Assembly: GCA_033675265.1 (NCBI GenBank)
Contig: JAUJYZ010000160.1
Coordinates: 124,001-188,000 of the forward strand
Reading direction: 5' to 3'
Length of the DNA: 64,000 nucleotides
Origin: Actinostola sp. cb2023
Taxonomy: Eukaryota; Cnidaria; Anthozoa; Actiniaria; Actinostolidae
Position 1 is the stretch's first letter. Each line of letters opens with the position of its first letter. A program made the translations under genes and the position numbers. Shown here one piece after another: positions 35,788 to 46,890 of the stretch. The notes beneath the pieces are model-generated. The model worked only from the letters and a program-made list of their open reading frames with translations. It was not told where the DNA came from and made no database searches.

Positions 35788-36065
35788 GGGAATCCAGGGG
35801 TATATTCTGTCGCTCGTTACTCGCTCCCAGAGAATTACCCCTGGGAACGAAGTCTGTTGGAACTTGTAACGGAAGCCAAAATTCAAAATGGCGGCTGTCC
35901 TATTCAAACCAGAATATACTTGATACTGATTGGTCGACCTTCCTAGGTCGACCAATCAGAAACGAGTGTAATTTTGACTTCCGGAACAAGTTCCAACAGA
36001 CTTCGTTCCCAGGGATATTTCTCTGGGAGCGAGTAACGAGCGACAGAATATACCCCTGGGTGCCC
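35788..36065. mobile_element. Fold-back element in the Ig intron, copy 2
   Basis: Paralogue of 33777-34054 at the equivalent intron position, with the same ends (GGAGCGAGTAACGAGCGACA) and central GGTCGACC palindrome. It was probably copied with the exon rather than inserted independently. Confidence 0.85.
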
Positions 36066-36479
36066 GATGATAGATACAATGGCAGTTTTTGTATGACTTC
36101 CGTTACTGTACGTCCTGATTAATTGTCGGTTTGTCTATTGATTTTGAAAGATCCAATCAAAAGTTTCTCAGGAAATTCCGTTTCAGAGTCTCACGTGGCA
36201 TAATAAGTAGTATTTACAATATGAGTGGCAATGTTGTATCTTACTTACAATCTCGAGCCGAAATGATATTGTTTAATCATTGTTTGAACCTGCAGGTAGG
36301 CGTTTCAACCAGAAATGTAGTCAATATCTGATTGAGATAAAAAGAATATAATAACTGTTCTTTTAGCATTCAATTCTCATTCCGATTGCTTGACCGCACT
36401 GAACAATGAAAGCAGAACGAGTATTTTTCTTAATTAGCTTTTAGGATAATGCATGTTCCTCTTATAAAATGCATTGATC

Positions 36480-36578
36480 GATACAGAATACTTATAGAGC
36501 TTATTAGTATTCTGTATCTGATACAGAATACTAATAAGGTCTATTAGTATTCTGTATCAGATACAGAATACTAAAAAG
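36480..36578. repeat. ATTAGTATTCTGTAT hairpin tandem
   Basis: Stacked inverted units (CTATTAGTATTCTGTATC and GATACAGAATACTAATAAG) immediately left of the TTAA that bounds the recombinase element. Same family as at 8153 and 19585. Confidence 0.75.
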
Positions 36579-37118
36579 AGATTGTTAACCGAACGCGAGG
36601 TCTGTACCGGAAAATATCAGACCGAGGTCTTGACAGTACGGACCGAGCGTAGCGAGGCCCGTACAAAAAAGACCGAGGTCTGATATTTTTCTGTACAGAC
36701 CTCGCCAGCGAGGTTAATAAATCGTTTATTATATGTGCTCTTTGAATTTTCGATCTTGTACGCGGCGCGCGGCTTCCCGCCAATTACGTAAATAAGAAAT
36801 CTGTTGAATCAAATTCAAACAAGAAGAAAACCCGTCCAGTAAAATAGATCGATTTTGTCGTTCAAACTATCCAGGTTTTTTTTCGTGCCGACTTGATTTC
36901 AGTTTTGGTTGGCATGGATTTGTGTTTTTGTACTTCTAGTCTTGTGCTTTGTTGCCGAGTGTGTTCGTAAAATCAATTTTCAAATAATTTTTAAAGATGT
37001 GGCCGGAATTCTGAGTCGTCGTTCATTTTTCTATTCGCCATTTTTCTCACTATATTAAAACGAAACGAGAGTTCATAAATATTAAGTTTGTCAGTAAGGT
37101 TTCGTCAGGCGTCAAAAG

Positions 37119-37384
37119 AAATGAAAGTTGTTTTGAATTTCCCGGTCAATACAAAATACGGAAGTTGGACCATTGTCATAGTAACGGTCCAAACTTGCAA
37201 AATACGCTTTTGGACTGACCTCGCGTCGACCAATCAGAATCCAGGAAATTATCAAGCCATAATAATTTCCTGGATTCTGATTGGTCAACGCGCGGTCTGT
37301 CCAAAGGCGTATTTTGCAAGTTTGGACCGTTACCATAGAAACGGTCCAACTTGATTATTTCGTTCAAACCGGGAAAATTCAAAA
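37119..37384. repeat. Palindrome inside the recombinase element
   Basis: TTGAATTTCCCGGTCAATAC, GTAACGGTCCAAACTTGC and GATTCTGATTGGTCAACGCG pair with their complements about a centre at CAGGAAATTATCAAGCCATAATAATTTCCTG. Another fold-back element or a subterminal structure. Confidence 0.75.
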
Positions 37385-37469
37385 CATTCACTGAAAATTA
37401 AGTTTTTATGATTACCTGTAAGCAAAAAAAGTCGAAAACAAGAAAGGAAAACGATTGAAAAGTTAATCA

Positions 37470-38872
37470 TGGAAGAAGAAGACGAAGATCTTTCTCTTTT
37501 TGAATTTAATTATCCCGAACTGGAAATTGAGAAAGCCGAAAATCACGAACTTGATGAAGTTCATGGGAGCCAAGAAGAAATTGAGCGCTTTATTTGCGAT
37601 AAAAAAGTGCTAACACCGTAAGAAAAACTGTTACTGACATGAACACTTTACAACGCTACTTGAAAAGCATAAACAAGGACGAAATTAAGATTGAATGCTT
37701 ACCTGAGCAAGAGCTAGACCACATCCTAGCAAAGTTTTTCATGGGTGTACAAGTCCACCGGCGAAGAGTACGAACCAGACACAATTTCAAGTTTCCAGCG
37801 AAATATCCAAAGGTATCTTACCGAGAAAAAGTCTTCGGCAAACATTTTGAAAGATGAAGCTTTCCAAAAGTCACGAAAAGTCCTTGCAGCTAAACGTCGC
37901 CTCCTCATACACAATTGTGGAAAAGGCAACAAGCCACACGCTACTACACCAATAACTGACGAAGAAGAAGACGCTTTGTTTCAGTCTGGAGAATTTGGGG
38001 AATCATCTCCCGCCTCCCTACAACAAACTGTGTGGTGGCTGCTGTCATTACATTTTGGGTTTCGAGAGAGGGACGAAACTAGAAAGCTTCGCTGGGGAGA
38101 CGTTCAACTCCAACAGGATCCAGTTAATGGTCATCACATGCTCGTTTGGGTGGCAGAACGAGGCACCAAGACTAGAACTGGCAAGGAACATGGCCATCAA
38201 AGAGCATTCCAGCCCAAAGCATTTGCCACAAATACCAACAGGTGTCCTGTCAGATTTTATCAGATCTTTGAAAGTCATCGAAAGTGCGAAATCATCGAGC
38301 TGATAACGACCCGGTTTGGTACATGAAGGCTCGATCCTCTTGGGAAGAATGAAATAGGGAAGTTCTTATCCATGCAGTGCTGCTGAAAAGGCTGGCATTC
38401 AAAGAGCTGGCAAGAAAGTCAGTAACCATTCAGTCAGAAAAACCTGCATATCCAGACTCTTAGACGCAAACGTACCAGAAACCTTCGTCGCTCAATTGAG
38501 TGGACACAAAAGCATCAACAGTTTACAGTCGTACAAAACTGCAAGTACAGTCCAACAACAACAAATGTCATCCACACTAAGTAGATGTAGTGAGGTCCAG
38601 ATATGTAGCAGAGAGCAAACATCTTCAAGTCAACCAGTCATTGGACACACACAACTAGCTACAGCTTCAGCGATAGAGTTGAAATCATGCTCTTCGGATC
38701 CTCTACTGTCCTCAGCTCCAACCAAAGAAATGTTCTGTGGTGCCAATATTAGCTCCATAAGTAGTTGTACGTTCCAAGTCTTCAACGGGCCAGTTTCCTT
38801 GATGGCATCTGAAGTAGTTGAACACAAGAAGAGACCACGCTACATGATCGAAAGCGACGAAGACGAGGATTG
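37470..38872 (+). pseudogene. Crypton-like DUF3504 tyrosine recombinase (frameshifted)
   Basis: Site-specific recombinase of the phage-integrase fold. The ATG at 37470 opens an acidic N-terminus (MEEEDEDLSLFEFNYPELE). The SAM-like DNA-binding part follows (LQRYLKSINKDEIKIECLPE, then YKSTGEEYEPDTISSFQRNI), and then the catalytic domain: SLHFGFRERDETRKLRWGDV (first Arg), VSNHSVRKTCISRLL (HxxR), LSGHKSINSLQSYKTAS (His and the Tyr nucleophile). All catalytic residues are present, but the frame changes near 37615, 37742 and at several points between 38290 and 38420, so this copy is dead as assembled. The C-terminal ~100 residues are low-complexity and end in SDEDED. A plausible relative of KCTD1/ZMYM-type domesticated genes. 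Confidence 0.8.
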
Positions 38873-39796
38873 ATCGTTCCATGACAATGGTTTCATAAAC
38901 ATTGAAAAAACTATTCATTTTATCTCGCTTGTTTTGAACTTTGAAGTGAAAAAAGAAAAATACTCAAAAATCCAAAATCCTTTTGGAAATTATATTCAAC
39001 TTTCATAAAAATATACTTTCAAGTGTGTTAAACTTTGTCATTCACTTGTAGCTGATCCTTTTGTTGTATTCACTAGCTGAATTAAATAAAAGTGCAAACT
39101 TGTCAAGTCCACGTCATTACTTGTCACGCGCGTCTCGAGGAAAACCTTTTGGATGTTAACCGGAAAGGGATATGATGGTCGCAAAAAACTGAGAAAAACG
39201 CCATATAATAAACAGCTTATTAACCTCGTCCGCTCGGTCTGTACGGAAAAATATCAGACCTCGGTCTTTTTTGTACGGACCTCGCTGCGCTCGGTCCGTA
39301 CTGTCAAGACCTCGGTCTGATATTTTTCCGTACAGACCTCGCTCTCGGTTAATAAGCAGTTAGTATCATACTTATGAACAATTGCAGCAATTAATCAACC
39401 CCACCTATTCCCTGCCAACTATTCAAGCCCTACCCTTGCTTTAAGTTTCTTGGAAATTGTATGGGAGTTACAAGGTAGCCACGTGACCAGAATGCTGAGC
39501 ACAGATTGAATAGCTGCCTCATGAATTATTAATGATTATTATAAATAATAATAATAATGACTATATTTCAGTGTCGTAATATTTTGTTTATACAACTAAT
39601 TGGGAACACAATTCAAGTCAAAACCGCCGCGGGCGACTCTGGGTACGAGATTGCCTCTGCGATAATCGATTGAGAAAGTAATTCACCTGGAGTAGCACAT
39701 TACATTACTGCACTCATCATTGAAACGCTCGAAAAGTACTTTATTAACCTGTTGTGAAAACCTGATTTACAACTGAATGTAAATTGTTGGTTTCAG

Positions 39797-40100
39797 CTCT
39801 TCCTGGTACTCCAGTCATCCAAGTACAACCTGAACAGTCAGTCTCAGATGCGGGAAAAACAGTCAACGTGAAATGTCATACAACAGTTGGTTTTCCAGAA
39901 TACACTGCTATGAAATTTTATAGAAACGATGAAATCATTGCAGAGAAGAATGGAACACGGAATGGCAAATAACACCGAGGCAACAGTTACCCTAGAACTA
40001 GTGGCAGGGATCAACTCATTTAGATGTCAAGCTACAAACAATTTAGGTGGAGTCATTGAATCGTCTGAAAGTACAACACCAGTAAATATTACAGCAAGAG
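39797..40100 (+). pseudogene. Ig-domain exon 5 (one frameshift)
   Basis: Acceptor TTTCAG at 39796, donor AAGAG|GTAAC. The 304-bp exon is 303+1: an extra A in GGCAAATAACACC (near 39966) creates a TAA relative to the intact sister at 62576-62878. Domain content as the other exons but of the longer subtype (GTRNG.NTEATVTLELVAG, NNLGGVIESSESTTPVNITA). Located between the recombinase element and the Polinton-bearing intron. Confidence 0.8.
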
Positions 40101-41689
40101 GTAACTTTAATCTGTATTTAATTTATTATTTAATATTGTTTTTATTAATGATGTTCTGGTGCCGGTTTAGCGAAAATAACTGTTATTGAATCAATGATTA
40201 ATATATAATGGTAATTGAACTGTTGTTTTGGATCCCCAGCATAGTAGCACGATTATATATAATAGTTTCTGATTAGCTATCGCCAATTATCATTCTTACG
40301 CGTGTCCTGATTGGTTGTGGTACTCGCGCTATGTTTAGTTTCAAAATGGCAATCAATACAGCAATGAAACAATGCAAAGTCCAATTCATCCTCAAGTTAG
40401 ATATAAATAGCATCTATTCAAAGTCATTTGCATATATTATATTATGCACGCAGCCATTGTTATGGTAATCACTGTGTGTCCTGATTGGCCCATAACTAAT
40501 TTAAATACACCCTCCATAAATTATCTACCACACTTCGCAAGAAATCTTGCAAGACTACAAGTTGGTAACTTCTCTTGGCTCTCAACGAACCCCGAATACA
40601 GATCTGTGATAACTCAAGTGGTTGGTATGGACGATCAAGTTCCTCTACCACGGCGTCTTGGATCACGGCATTCGCTGCTGGACGTCGTTGTAAATCCTCC
40701 GGACGTCCCTCAGGCAGCAGGTCCGGCACAAGTGTAACCGATTCCGCCTGGGCGTCACCGTAGTCTCCCGAGAGTCAAGCCTTCCCCAAAAGTGAATGAA
40801 CACACACATGAACACAAAAGGATTTTATTACTGTATACGACGAGTTATTACTATTTACGACTAAAGTTATACTATAAATACGAAACAGTGCAAAATGGAA
40901 AAACGAAACGAAACAACTAAATGACTTGGTAATCTTACTTAAGGTAACGACTTGAAATAACTTGGTTTACTATATCTAAATATACTTAATGTAACGACTT
41001 GAAATAACTTGGTTTACTATATCTAAATATGCTTGAGTTCAATGTTCAAATTCGCCTTGTATTAATTTTGGCTTGCCTTGAGTACTGAATACTTAGCTTG
41101 AACATAGTTAGTATAGGGGACTGGTTGGGAAACCTTTTGTTATATGTTTTTTTTTTTCAACCGTGACTGTGCACAAATCTTTTGTTTTGTCATTGTTTTG
41201 CCTTAATTTGCTATGGTTGAGCAACTGAACCCAAACGTTACTTTTGGCTGCTTGTGCGATATATTCCAATTCAAAATTAAATATATTAGAATATTTAAAT
41301 AAGTAATCCAATAGAGAACATTTGGGTTCATTCATTTAGCCATTTTGTAATGAATTTGAACAAACATTGTGCACGGTCAGGACCCGTTCAACATCATAAT
41401 GACATTAGGACTAGAACAGAGAAATATAACAAAAGGCTTCCTAACCATTCCCTCTACTAACTATGGCTTGAATGTTCTTATGTGGTCTGTATCTGTCACT
41501 TTGCCGTCCAACTCCTTGTATCTTATTGCTCTGTAAACGTTTATCTTGTCTCTACAATACAATGTTTCTTCTTGCGTCTAAAGTAAACTTTGTATCTCGA
41601 CTTGAGTATTGTAATCCTCAGTGTACCTTTCTTCCTTACTTCTCACTTCTTGTTCTCTGGACTCTTCTTTACTGTGTACTATAGTTCTG
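40101..41689. other. Intron stretch with short repeats
   Basis: No gene supported. A ~48-bp direct repeat (TAACGACTTGAAATAACTTG) occurs at about 40944 and 40992. The overlapping open frames at 40444-40763 on both strands have no recognisable domain. May include the 5' part of the tyrosine-recombinase element that follows. Confidence 0.45.
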
Positions 41690-42431
41690 GACCTTGCCCA
41701 GAAGGGCGATTATTCTGTTTTACTGGCTCCATCAAAGACAGGCTTTACCTTGTCCAGTGGATCCATGGGTATTCCGTTTGTAAGTGTGCTAATACAGTCT
41801 ATGGTCCTTCTTTCGATTTGCAGCCACTGCCTTACATGTATGTTCCCAAGTTGTTTCAACCGTCAGTAGGTTGTCCTGAATGCCGCTATGCAAATGTTGA
41901 GGGCTTCAAATTTTGCCAGAACTGTGCTTTTAAAAGACAAAGTTTTGATGCCCCAGGCTTGGTAACTAAGAAGCTAAAGTAACAGAGTTAACAGAGACGA
42001 GAAAAGAGACACTCTACGCCAGGCAGAAATCAGCATTGGAAGAGGAATTAAAATGTTTTCTGGCGAAACTTTCATTCCCCAAAAACATTGATACATCTAC
42101 ACCACAGGAGATTGTAAAATGTCTCGTTTGGAAGGACCAAGCGGGTCGTACGTGGGTCCATAAAAAGGACTGTCCGTATCTGGGTCAAAGAGGGCGGACC
42201 CGTACTGTTATCCCTGCCGGTTAGCCCATGGCACCGTAGACGCCTTGATAGGCAAATTAAGGGCAGTTTTGGCTGAGAACAATAGGGTAGGAGAGTGGGA
42301 CCCAGTATTTTTCTTGGGTAACCCAGCTAGTGGTCTAGCGGTAAAGCAGTACTTAGCCAGCATTCAATCAGAGCAGTTGCAAGCGCGGGTAACCCCTATA
42401 TAATCAAGCCAAGCCTTTCCTTTTTGCGCAC
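41690..42431 (+). pseudogene. Tyrosine recombinase with zinc-ribbon N-terminus, 5' part
   Basis: N-terminal half of a cnidarian-type tyrosine recombinase interrupted by the Polinton. The zinc-ribbon motif GCPECRYANVEGFKFCQNCA lies near 41870-41930, then a coiled stretch, a second Cys motif (HKKDCPYLGQRG), LAHGTVDALIGKLRAVLAEN, GNPASGLAVKQYLASIQSEQ and QLQARVTP. Frame changes occur near 41985, near 42195 and near 42397. The reading then reaches the target site TTGGCGA at 42432 and resumes at 61643 in the matching frame. The upstream limit is uncertain because an intron or earlier exon may exist. Confidence 0.7.
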
Positions 42432-42689
42432 TTGGCGAGTAGTTACTAATGGCCGATTCGGGGACAAAATGCTTGCGGACCCCCAACTCAGCAATAATAT
42501 GTACTTGCGGACCCCCAACAAGACACTAATAAATTCACGCGGACCTCCAACTCAACAATAATATACACCTGCGGGCCCCCAACTCAGCAATAATATATGC
42601 TTGCGGACCTCCAACTCGAGGGGTAAAGACACTTAAAGATATATTACTTTAATACATTATGAAATGGTGTGATAACACATACCATCCTT

Positions 42690-43905
42690 CATCAGCAATA
42701 ATATGCACTTACAGCCCTCCAACTCAGCAATAATATGCACTTACAGCCCTCCAACTCAGCAATAATATGCACTTACGGGCATCCAACTCAGCAATAATAT
42801 GCACTTACAGCCCTCCAACTCAGCAATAATATGCACTTACGGGCACCCAACTCAGCAATAATATGCACTTACAGCCCTCCAACTCAGCAATAATATGCAC
42901 TTACGGGCTTGCAACTCAGCAATAATATGCACTTACAGCCCTCCAACTCAGCAATAATATGCACTTACAGCCCTCCAACTCAGCAATAATATGCACTTAC
43001 AGCCCTCCAACTCAGCAATAATATGCACTTACAGCCCTCCAACTCAGCAATAATATGCACTTACGGGCAACCAACTCAGCAATAATATGCACTTACAGCC
43101 CTCCAACTCAGCAATAATATGCACTTACGGGCTTGCAACTCAGCAATAATATGCACTTACAGCCCTCCAACTCAGCAATAATATGCACTTACAGCCCTCC
43201 AACTCAGCAATAATATGCACTTACAGCCCTCCAACTCAGCAATAATATGCACTTACGGGCACCCAACTCAGCAATAATATGCACTTACAGCCCTCCAACT
43301 CAGCAATAATATGCACTTACGGGCATCCAACTCAGCAATAATATGCACTTACAGCCCTCCAACTCAGCAATAATATGCACTTACAGCCCTCCAACTCAGC
43401 AATAATATGCACTTACAGCCCTCCAACTCAGCAATAATATGCACTTACGGGCACCCAACTCAGCAATAATATGCACTTACAGCCCTCCAACTCAGCAATA
43501 ATATGCACTTACGGGCATCCAACTCAGCAATAATATGCACTTACAGCCCTCCAACTCAGCAATAATATGCACTTACGGGCACCCAACTCAGCAATAATAT
43601 GCACTTACAGCCCTCCAACTCAGCAATAATATGCACTTACAGCCCTCCAACTCAGCAATAATATGCACTTACAGCCCTCCAACTCAGCAATAATATGCAC
43701 TTACAGCCCTCCAACTCAGCAATAATATGCACTTACGGGCAACCAACTCAGCAATAATATGCACTTACAGCCCTCCAACTCAGCAATAATATGCACTTAC
43801 GGGCTTGCAACTCAGCAATAATATACACTTGCAAACCCCCAACTCAGCAATAATATGCACTTACGGGCTTGCAACTCAGCAATAATATACACTTGCAAAC
43901 CCCCA
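42690..43905 (+). repeat. 31-bp tandem array in the left TIR
   Basis: Roughly 37 copies of GCAATAATATGCACTTACAG + CCCTCCAACTCA. Subtypes differ in the segment after TTAC (AGCCCTCC, GGGCACCC, GGGCATCC, GGGCTTGC, GGGCAACC) and recur in blocks, indicating multi-unit duplications. The right TIR has only about seven copies. Confidence 0.95.
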
Positions 43906-44519
43906 ACTCGAGGGTTAAGGTACTTAAAGATATATTACTTAAGTACATTATGAAATGGTGTGATAATACATACCATCCCTCATCAAAAATTACTCCAAAA
44001 ATTACTCCAAAAATTACTCCAAAAATTACTCCAAAAATTACTCCAAAAATTACTCCAAAAATTATAATAACAAAAAATTATGCGGCCGCAGAAGAAAACT
44101 ATGCCAAAAATTATAGAAAAATTATAACAAAACTATGCCAAAAATTACTCCAAAAATTACTCCAAAAATTATGATAAAAAATTAAGAAAGCGGCCGCAAG
44201 AAAAAATAAAAAATTAAAAGAAAACTATACCAAAAATTAAATAAATTAAATATTTTAAAACAACAAAACTATAGAAAAAATATGTCAAAAAATAGTAAGT
44301 AATTATCATAACTGTGTAGAATGAACCATACATTGTTATAGGGTTATCACTGGTGTGGTCAATTTCCTATGCGATGCAAATCCAATAAACTTATAACGTA
44401 TGGAATTGAAGGCTTGTAAGAGTAATAAAACTTACACATAATATTTAATAATTTTATGTGTAACATTATATTTCTAGGGGTGTTTATACACTTGCGGACC
44501 CCCAACTCGAGGGTAAAAG

Positions 44520-44553
44520 GTTTTAAAGATATATTACTTTAGTATATTATATA
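44520..44553 (+). promoter_or_regulatory. AT-rich putative promoter at the left TIR inner end
   Basis: TAAAGATATATTACTTTAGT then ATTATATAATG leads straight into the HNH start codon. The same motif, inverted, precedes the polymerase start at 60442. The role is inferred from position and conservation in both TIRs. Confidence 0.5.
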
Positions 44554-44928
44554 ATGTTAAATAACATAGAACAAGATAAGATTATCATTAATGGAAAATC
44601 ATTCAATATCCACCCAGTTTATAACCTTTATGCTAGTAGTGAAGATGGTTATATTATTCACGTTGTAAGAATAATTCCTTTGAAAGGTTTTTTGAATAGT
44701 GCTGGATATAAAAGTATTTATGTTAGAAAATGTGGTGAAAATTGTAGGAAAACATTTTTATTTCATAATTTCATTTGGGAATGTTATAATGGAATTATCC
44801 CTGATAATAAGGTTATCAACCATATAAATAACAATAAAGAGGATAATTGTTTATCCAATTTACAACTTACCACACAACAACAGAATGGTAGAGATTATAT
44901 TCATAATATAATAACTAACACAAGATAA
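44554..44928 (+). pseudogene. HNH homing-type endonuclease, N-terminal half
   Basis: Starts at ATG 44554 with an NUMOD4-like segment (IHPVYNLYASSEDGYIIHVV), followed by the HNH motif VINHINNNKEDNCLSNLQLT (residues about 89-108). The frame then runs into a tandem repeat array and stops at 44928. The expected continuation (KKHQNKWCVKAVN...) is found in the correct orientation at 45405-45677, so the array has split the gene. Such nucleases cleave specific DNA sites and spread as selfish genes in large DNA viruses and Polintons. Confidence 0.8.
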
Positions 44929-45411
44929 TAACTAACGTACACAAGATAATAACTAACACAAGATAATAACTAACACAAGATAATAACTAATCCAAGATAA
45001 TAACTAACACAAGATAATAACTAACACAAGATAATAACTAACACAAGATAATAACTAACGCGAGATAATAACTAACGCAAGATAATAACTAACACAAGAT
45101 AATAACTAACACAAGATAATAACTAATCCAATATCTATCTTGCGTTAGTTATTATCTTGGATTAGTTATTATCTTGCGTTAGTTATTATCTTGTGTTAGT
45201 TATTATCTTGCGTTAGTTATTATCTTGCGTTAGTTATTATCTTGCGTTAGTTATTATCTTGCGTTAGTTATTATCTTGCGTTAGTTATTATCTTGCGTTA
45301 GTTATTATCTTGTGTTAGTTGTTATCTTGCGTTAGTTATTATCTTGCGTTAGTTATTATCTTGCGTTAGTTATTATCTTGGACTTAGTTATTATCTTGCG
45401 TTGGTTATTCG
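44905..45411. repeat. Inverted minisatellite splitting the HNH gene
   Basis: About 13-14 copies of TAACTAACACAAGATAA (variants CGC/CAC/TCC) up to about 45133, then an abrupt switch to the inverted unit TTATCTTGCGTTAGTTA, about 17 copies. The two halves can form a hairpin of more than 200 bp. Confidence 0.95.
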
Positions 45412-45677
45412 CTGCAAAAAAACATCAAAATAAGTGGTGTGTGAAAGCAGTAAACTGTTTTACAAATGAAGAAACTTGTTTTAATAGTATGTATGCTGTT
45501 CAACAACATCTAGGGATTAATGCGGGTTTAGTTAAGATGGCTTGTGATGGTACTAACAACGTTAAATCTGGTATTTCAAAAGTTGATTTTTATCGATATA
45601 AATTTTCATACATTCAAAAAGAAGATCTACCTGAACATTTTAAGAAATCTGCTAACGAACGACCAAAGAAAAAGTAG
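45405..45677 (+). pseudogene. HNH endonuclease, C-terminal half
   Basis: Encodes FAAKKHQNKWCVKAVNCF, NSMYAVQQHLGINAGLVKMA and SYIQKEDLPEHFKK, the helix-turn-helix-like DNA-recognition tail that normally follows the HNH motif in this nuclease type. It lacks its own start and is the displaced continuation of 44554-44928. Ends at TAG 45675-45677 with a basic tail (ERPKKK). Confidence 0.7.
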
Positions 45678-45771
45678 TTATTATAAAACCATATAAATGT
45701 TTTTACATCATTGATTTTCTAATTAATAATGTAATTCGGGGAGGCTTTCATTTTTTATTGTGTTGAAACAT

Positions 45772-45912
45772 TTATCGAAACATATACCAAGCTAGCCCAG
45801 CAGCTACGACTGTTATCACCGCTAAATTAGTATCATGTTTTTTTGGTGTCGGTGAAGGTTTTACATCTGGTTTATCTGATTTATTTGAAATGTCTGGTTT
45901 ATCATTTATCAT
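45772..45912 (-). CDS. Small tail-anchored-type protein (46 aa)
   Basis: ATG at 45912 overlaps the stop of the preceding frame by about 10 bp. A polar Lys/Pro/Asp-rich start (PDISNKSDKPDVKPSPTPKK) is followed by a C-terminal hydrophobic segment (NLAVITVVAAGLAWYMFR). It could be a separate small membrane protein or the shifted C-terminus of the gene at 45902-46860. Function unknown. Confidence 0.4.
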   Translation of the reverse strand: MINDKPDISNKSDKPDVKPSPTPKKHDTNLAVITVVAAGLAWYMFR

Positions 45913-46860
45913 GTGGTAATTTAACCTTTGAATGACTCATGTTATTATGTTTTATACCTACCGATTTTGCATCATTATTAACATTATTAACACCGAACCG
46001 CATATCTGCAGAAGCTCTTACCAATTTATTATTGTATCCAAGAACTGAATTATTATTGATAACAAGACTAGATGGTAGTAACCAACAGCCTACAGCAATA
46101 GCCATATCTAGTTTTTGTTTTGATTGTTGAATAGCTATAGTTGATATCTTTGTATACTTTTAGAAATGTCTGTCTCAACAATAGATGATTCAAATAGTTG
46201 TAAGAATACTGTTTGCGTCTCTTGTGCAGAACCAGAATTGCCAATAATGCTTGATCGTGTTTGTACTTGAGCTCCCAGAATACAATACACAAACGCCTCA
46301 ATCGATTGATTTAATCGTGAGAGTCCGGCTCTGGTTAAACCCTTTGATTCATTTAGTAAAAAATACTTATACTGATTATTTTCTAGAGGAGAGATATGAT
46401 CAAGAGTATATCCACCATAAGCTCCACTCTCATCCTTAAATTTGAAAACACCATCTGGCCATTTATTTGTGTACTTACCACCCATTTTTTCATTATAAGC
46501 ATCTGTAACATCATCTACCTCATCAAATATTTTCTTATAAATCCGGCCTAAACCACCATTATCATCCTCTGTAAATCTAAAATCGCTATTTTTAGATATA
46601 TTAAATTCACGACAAGCTTTGTCATAACCAGCCTTATTATATTTATTATCAATATTCGTAAAGTATTGATCTCCAGGTAGTGGAATATTCATTTGTGCCA
46701 ATATCCTTCTGGATGTGAAGAGGATATGAAATATCCTTTTTGAAAACATCATATGCCATACCACCCCAATCGAAATTAATATATTGCTATAGGCATGAAA
46801 TTTATTATCTACAGAGTGTGGATAATATTTTTTTAATTCAATATCTTCTTTTGTTACCAT
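45902..46860 (-). pseudogene. Polinton conserved hypothetical protein (frameshifted)
   Basis: The main frame 46860-46135 includes LDHISPLENNQYKYFLLNES, GLSRLNQSIEAFVYCILGAQ and ETQTVFLQLFESSIVETDIS. It stops at 46135, but a one-base shift continues as QQSKQKLDMAIAVGCWLLPS, VINNNSVLGYNNKLVRASAD, to 45902. An additional shift is likely near 46700-46800, where another frame reads more like protein (DWGGMAYDVFKKDI). I recognise the type as recurrent in Polintons of this kind but cannot assign a role; a structural component is plausible from its position among late-type genes. An AT-rich leader (TATATATATT) precedes the ATG. Confidence 0.5.
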
Positions 46861-46890
46861 ATAATATATATATGTTATTATTGTTTTATA

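Larger units (their letters stand above)
36589..39348 (+). mobile_element. TTAA-flanked TIR element carrying a Crypton-like tyrosine recombinase
   Basis: TTAA at 36585-36588 and 39349-39352. Outer ends are CCGAACGCGAGGTCTGTAC and GTACAGACCTCGCTCTCGG. The TIRs are about 150 bp (36589-36733 and 39204-39348), mostly identical, and each is itself an imperfect palindrome (AAATATCAGACCGAGGTC with GACCGAGGTCTGATATTT). Inside are a 265-bp palindrome (37119-37384) and the recombinase gene at 37470-38872. No DDE transposase is visible. Canonical Cryptons have neither TIRs nor TTAA duplications, so this is either a composite (a recombinase gene inside a TTAA element) or an unusual element class. Confidence 0.75.
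42438..44553. repeat. Polinton left terminal inverted repeat
   Basis: Matches 60443-61636 inverted, though lengths differ because of tandem-array expansion. Contains CTTGCGGACCCCCAACTC motifs, copies of a CTTAAAGATATATTACTTTA segment (about 42631, 43921, 44520), and AAATTACTCC-type 12-bp repeats (43986-44070, 44143-44170), and ends exactly at the ATG of the HNH gene. Confidence 0.9.

Noticed and set aside
40444..40763. Overlapping ~60-100 codon ORFs on both strands
   Set aside because: Mutually overlapping, no recognised domain, inside an intron.
42328..42362. tRNA-like string around GTGGTCTAGCGGTAA
   Set aside because: It lies within recombinase coding sequence and no complete cloverleaf could be built.
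42690..43905. CRISPR-like regular 31-bp repeats
   Set aside because: No unique spacers and no cas genes; units are contiguous and part of a Polinton TIR in a eukaryotic context.
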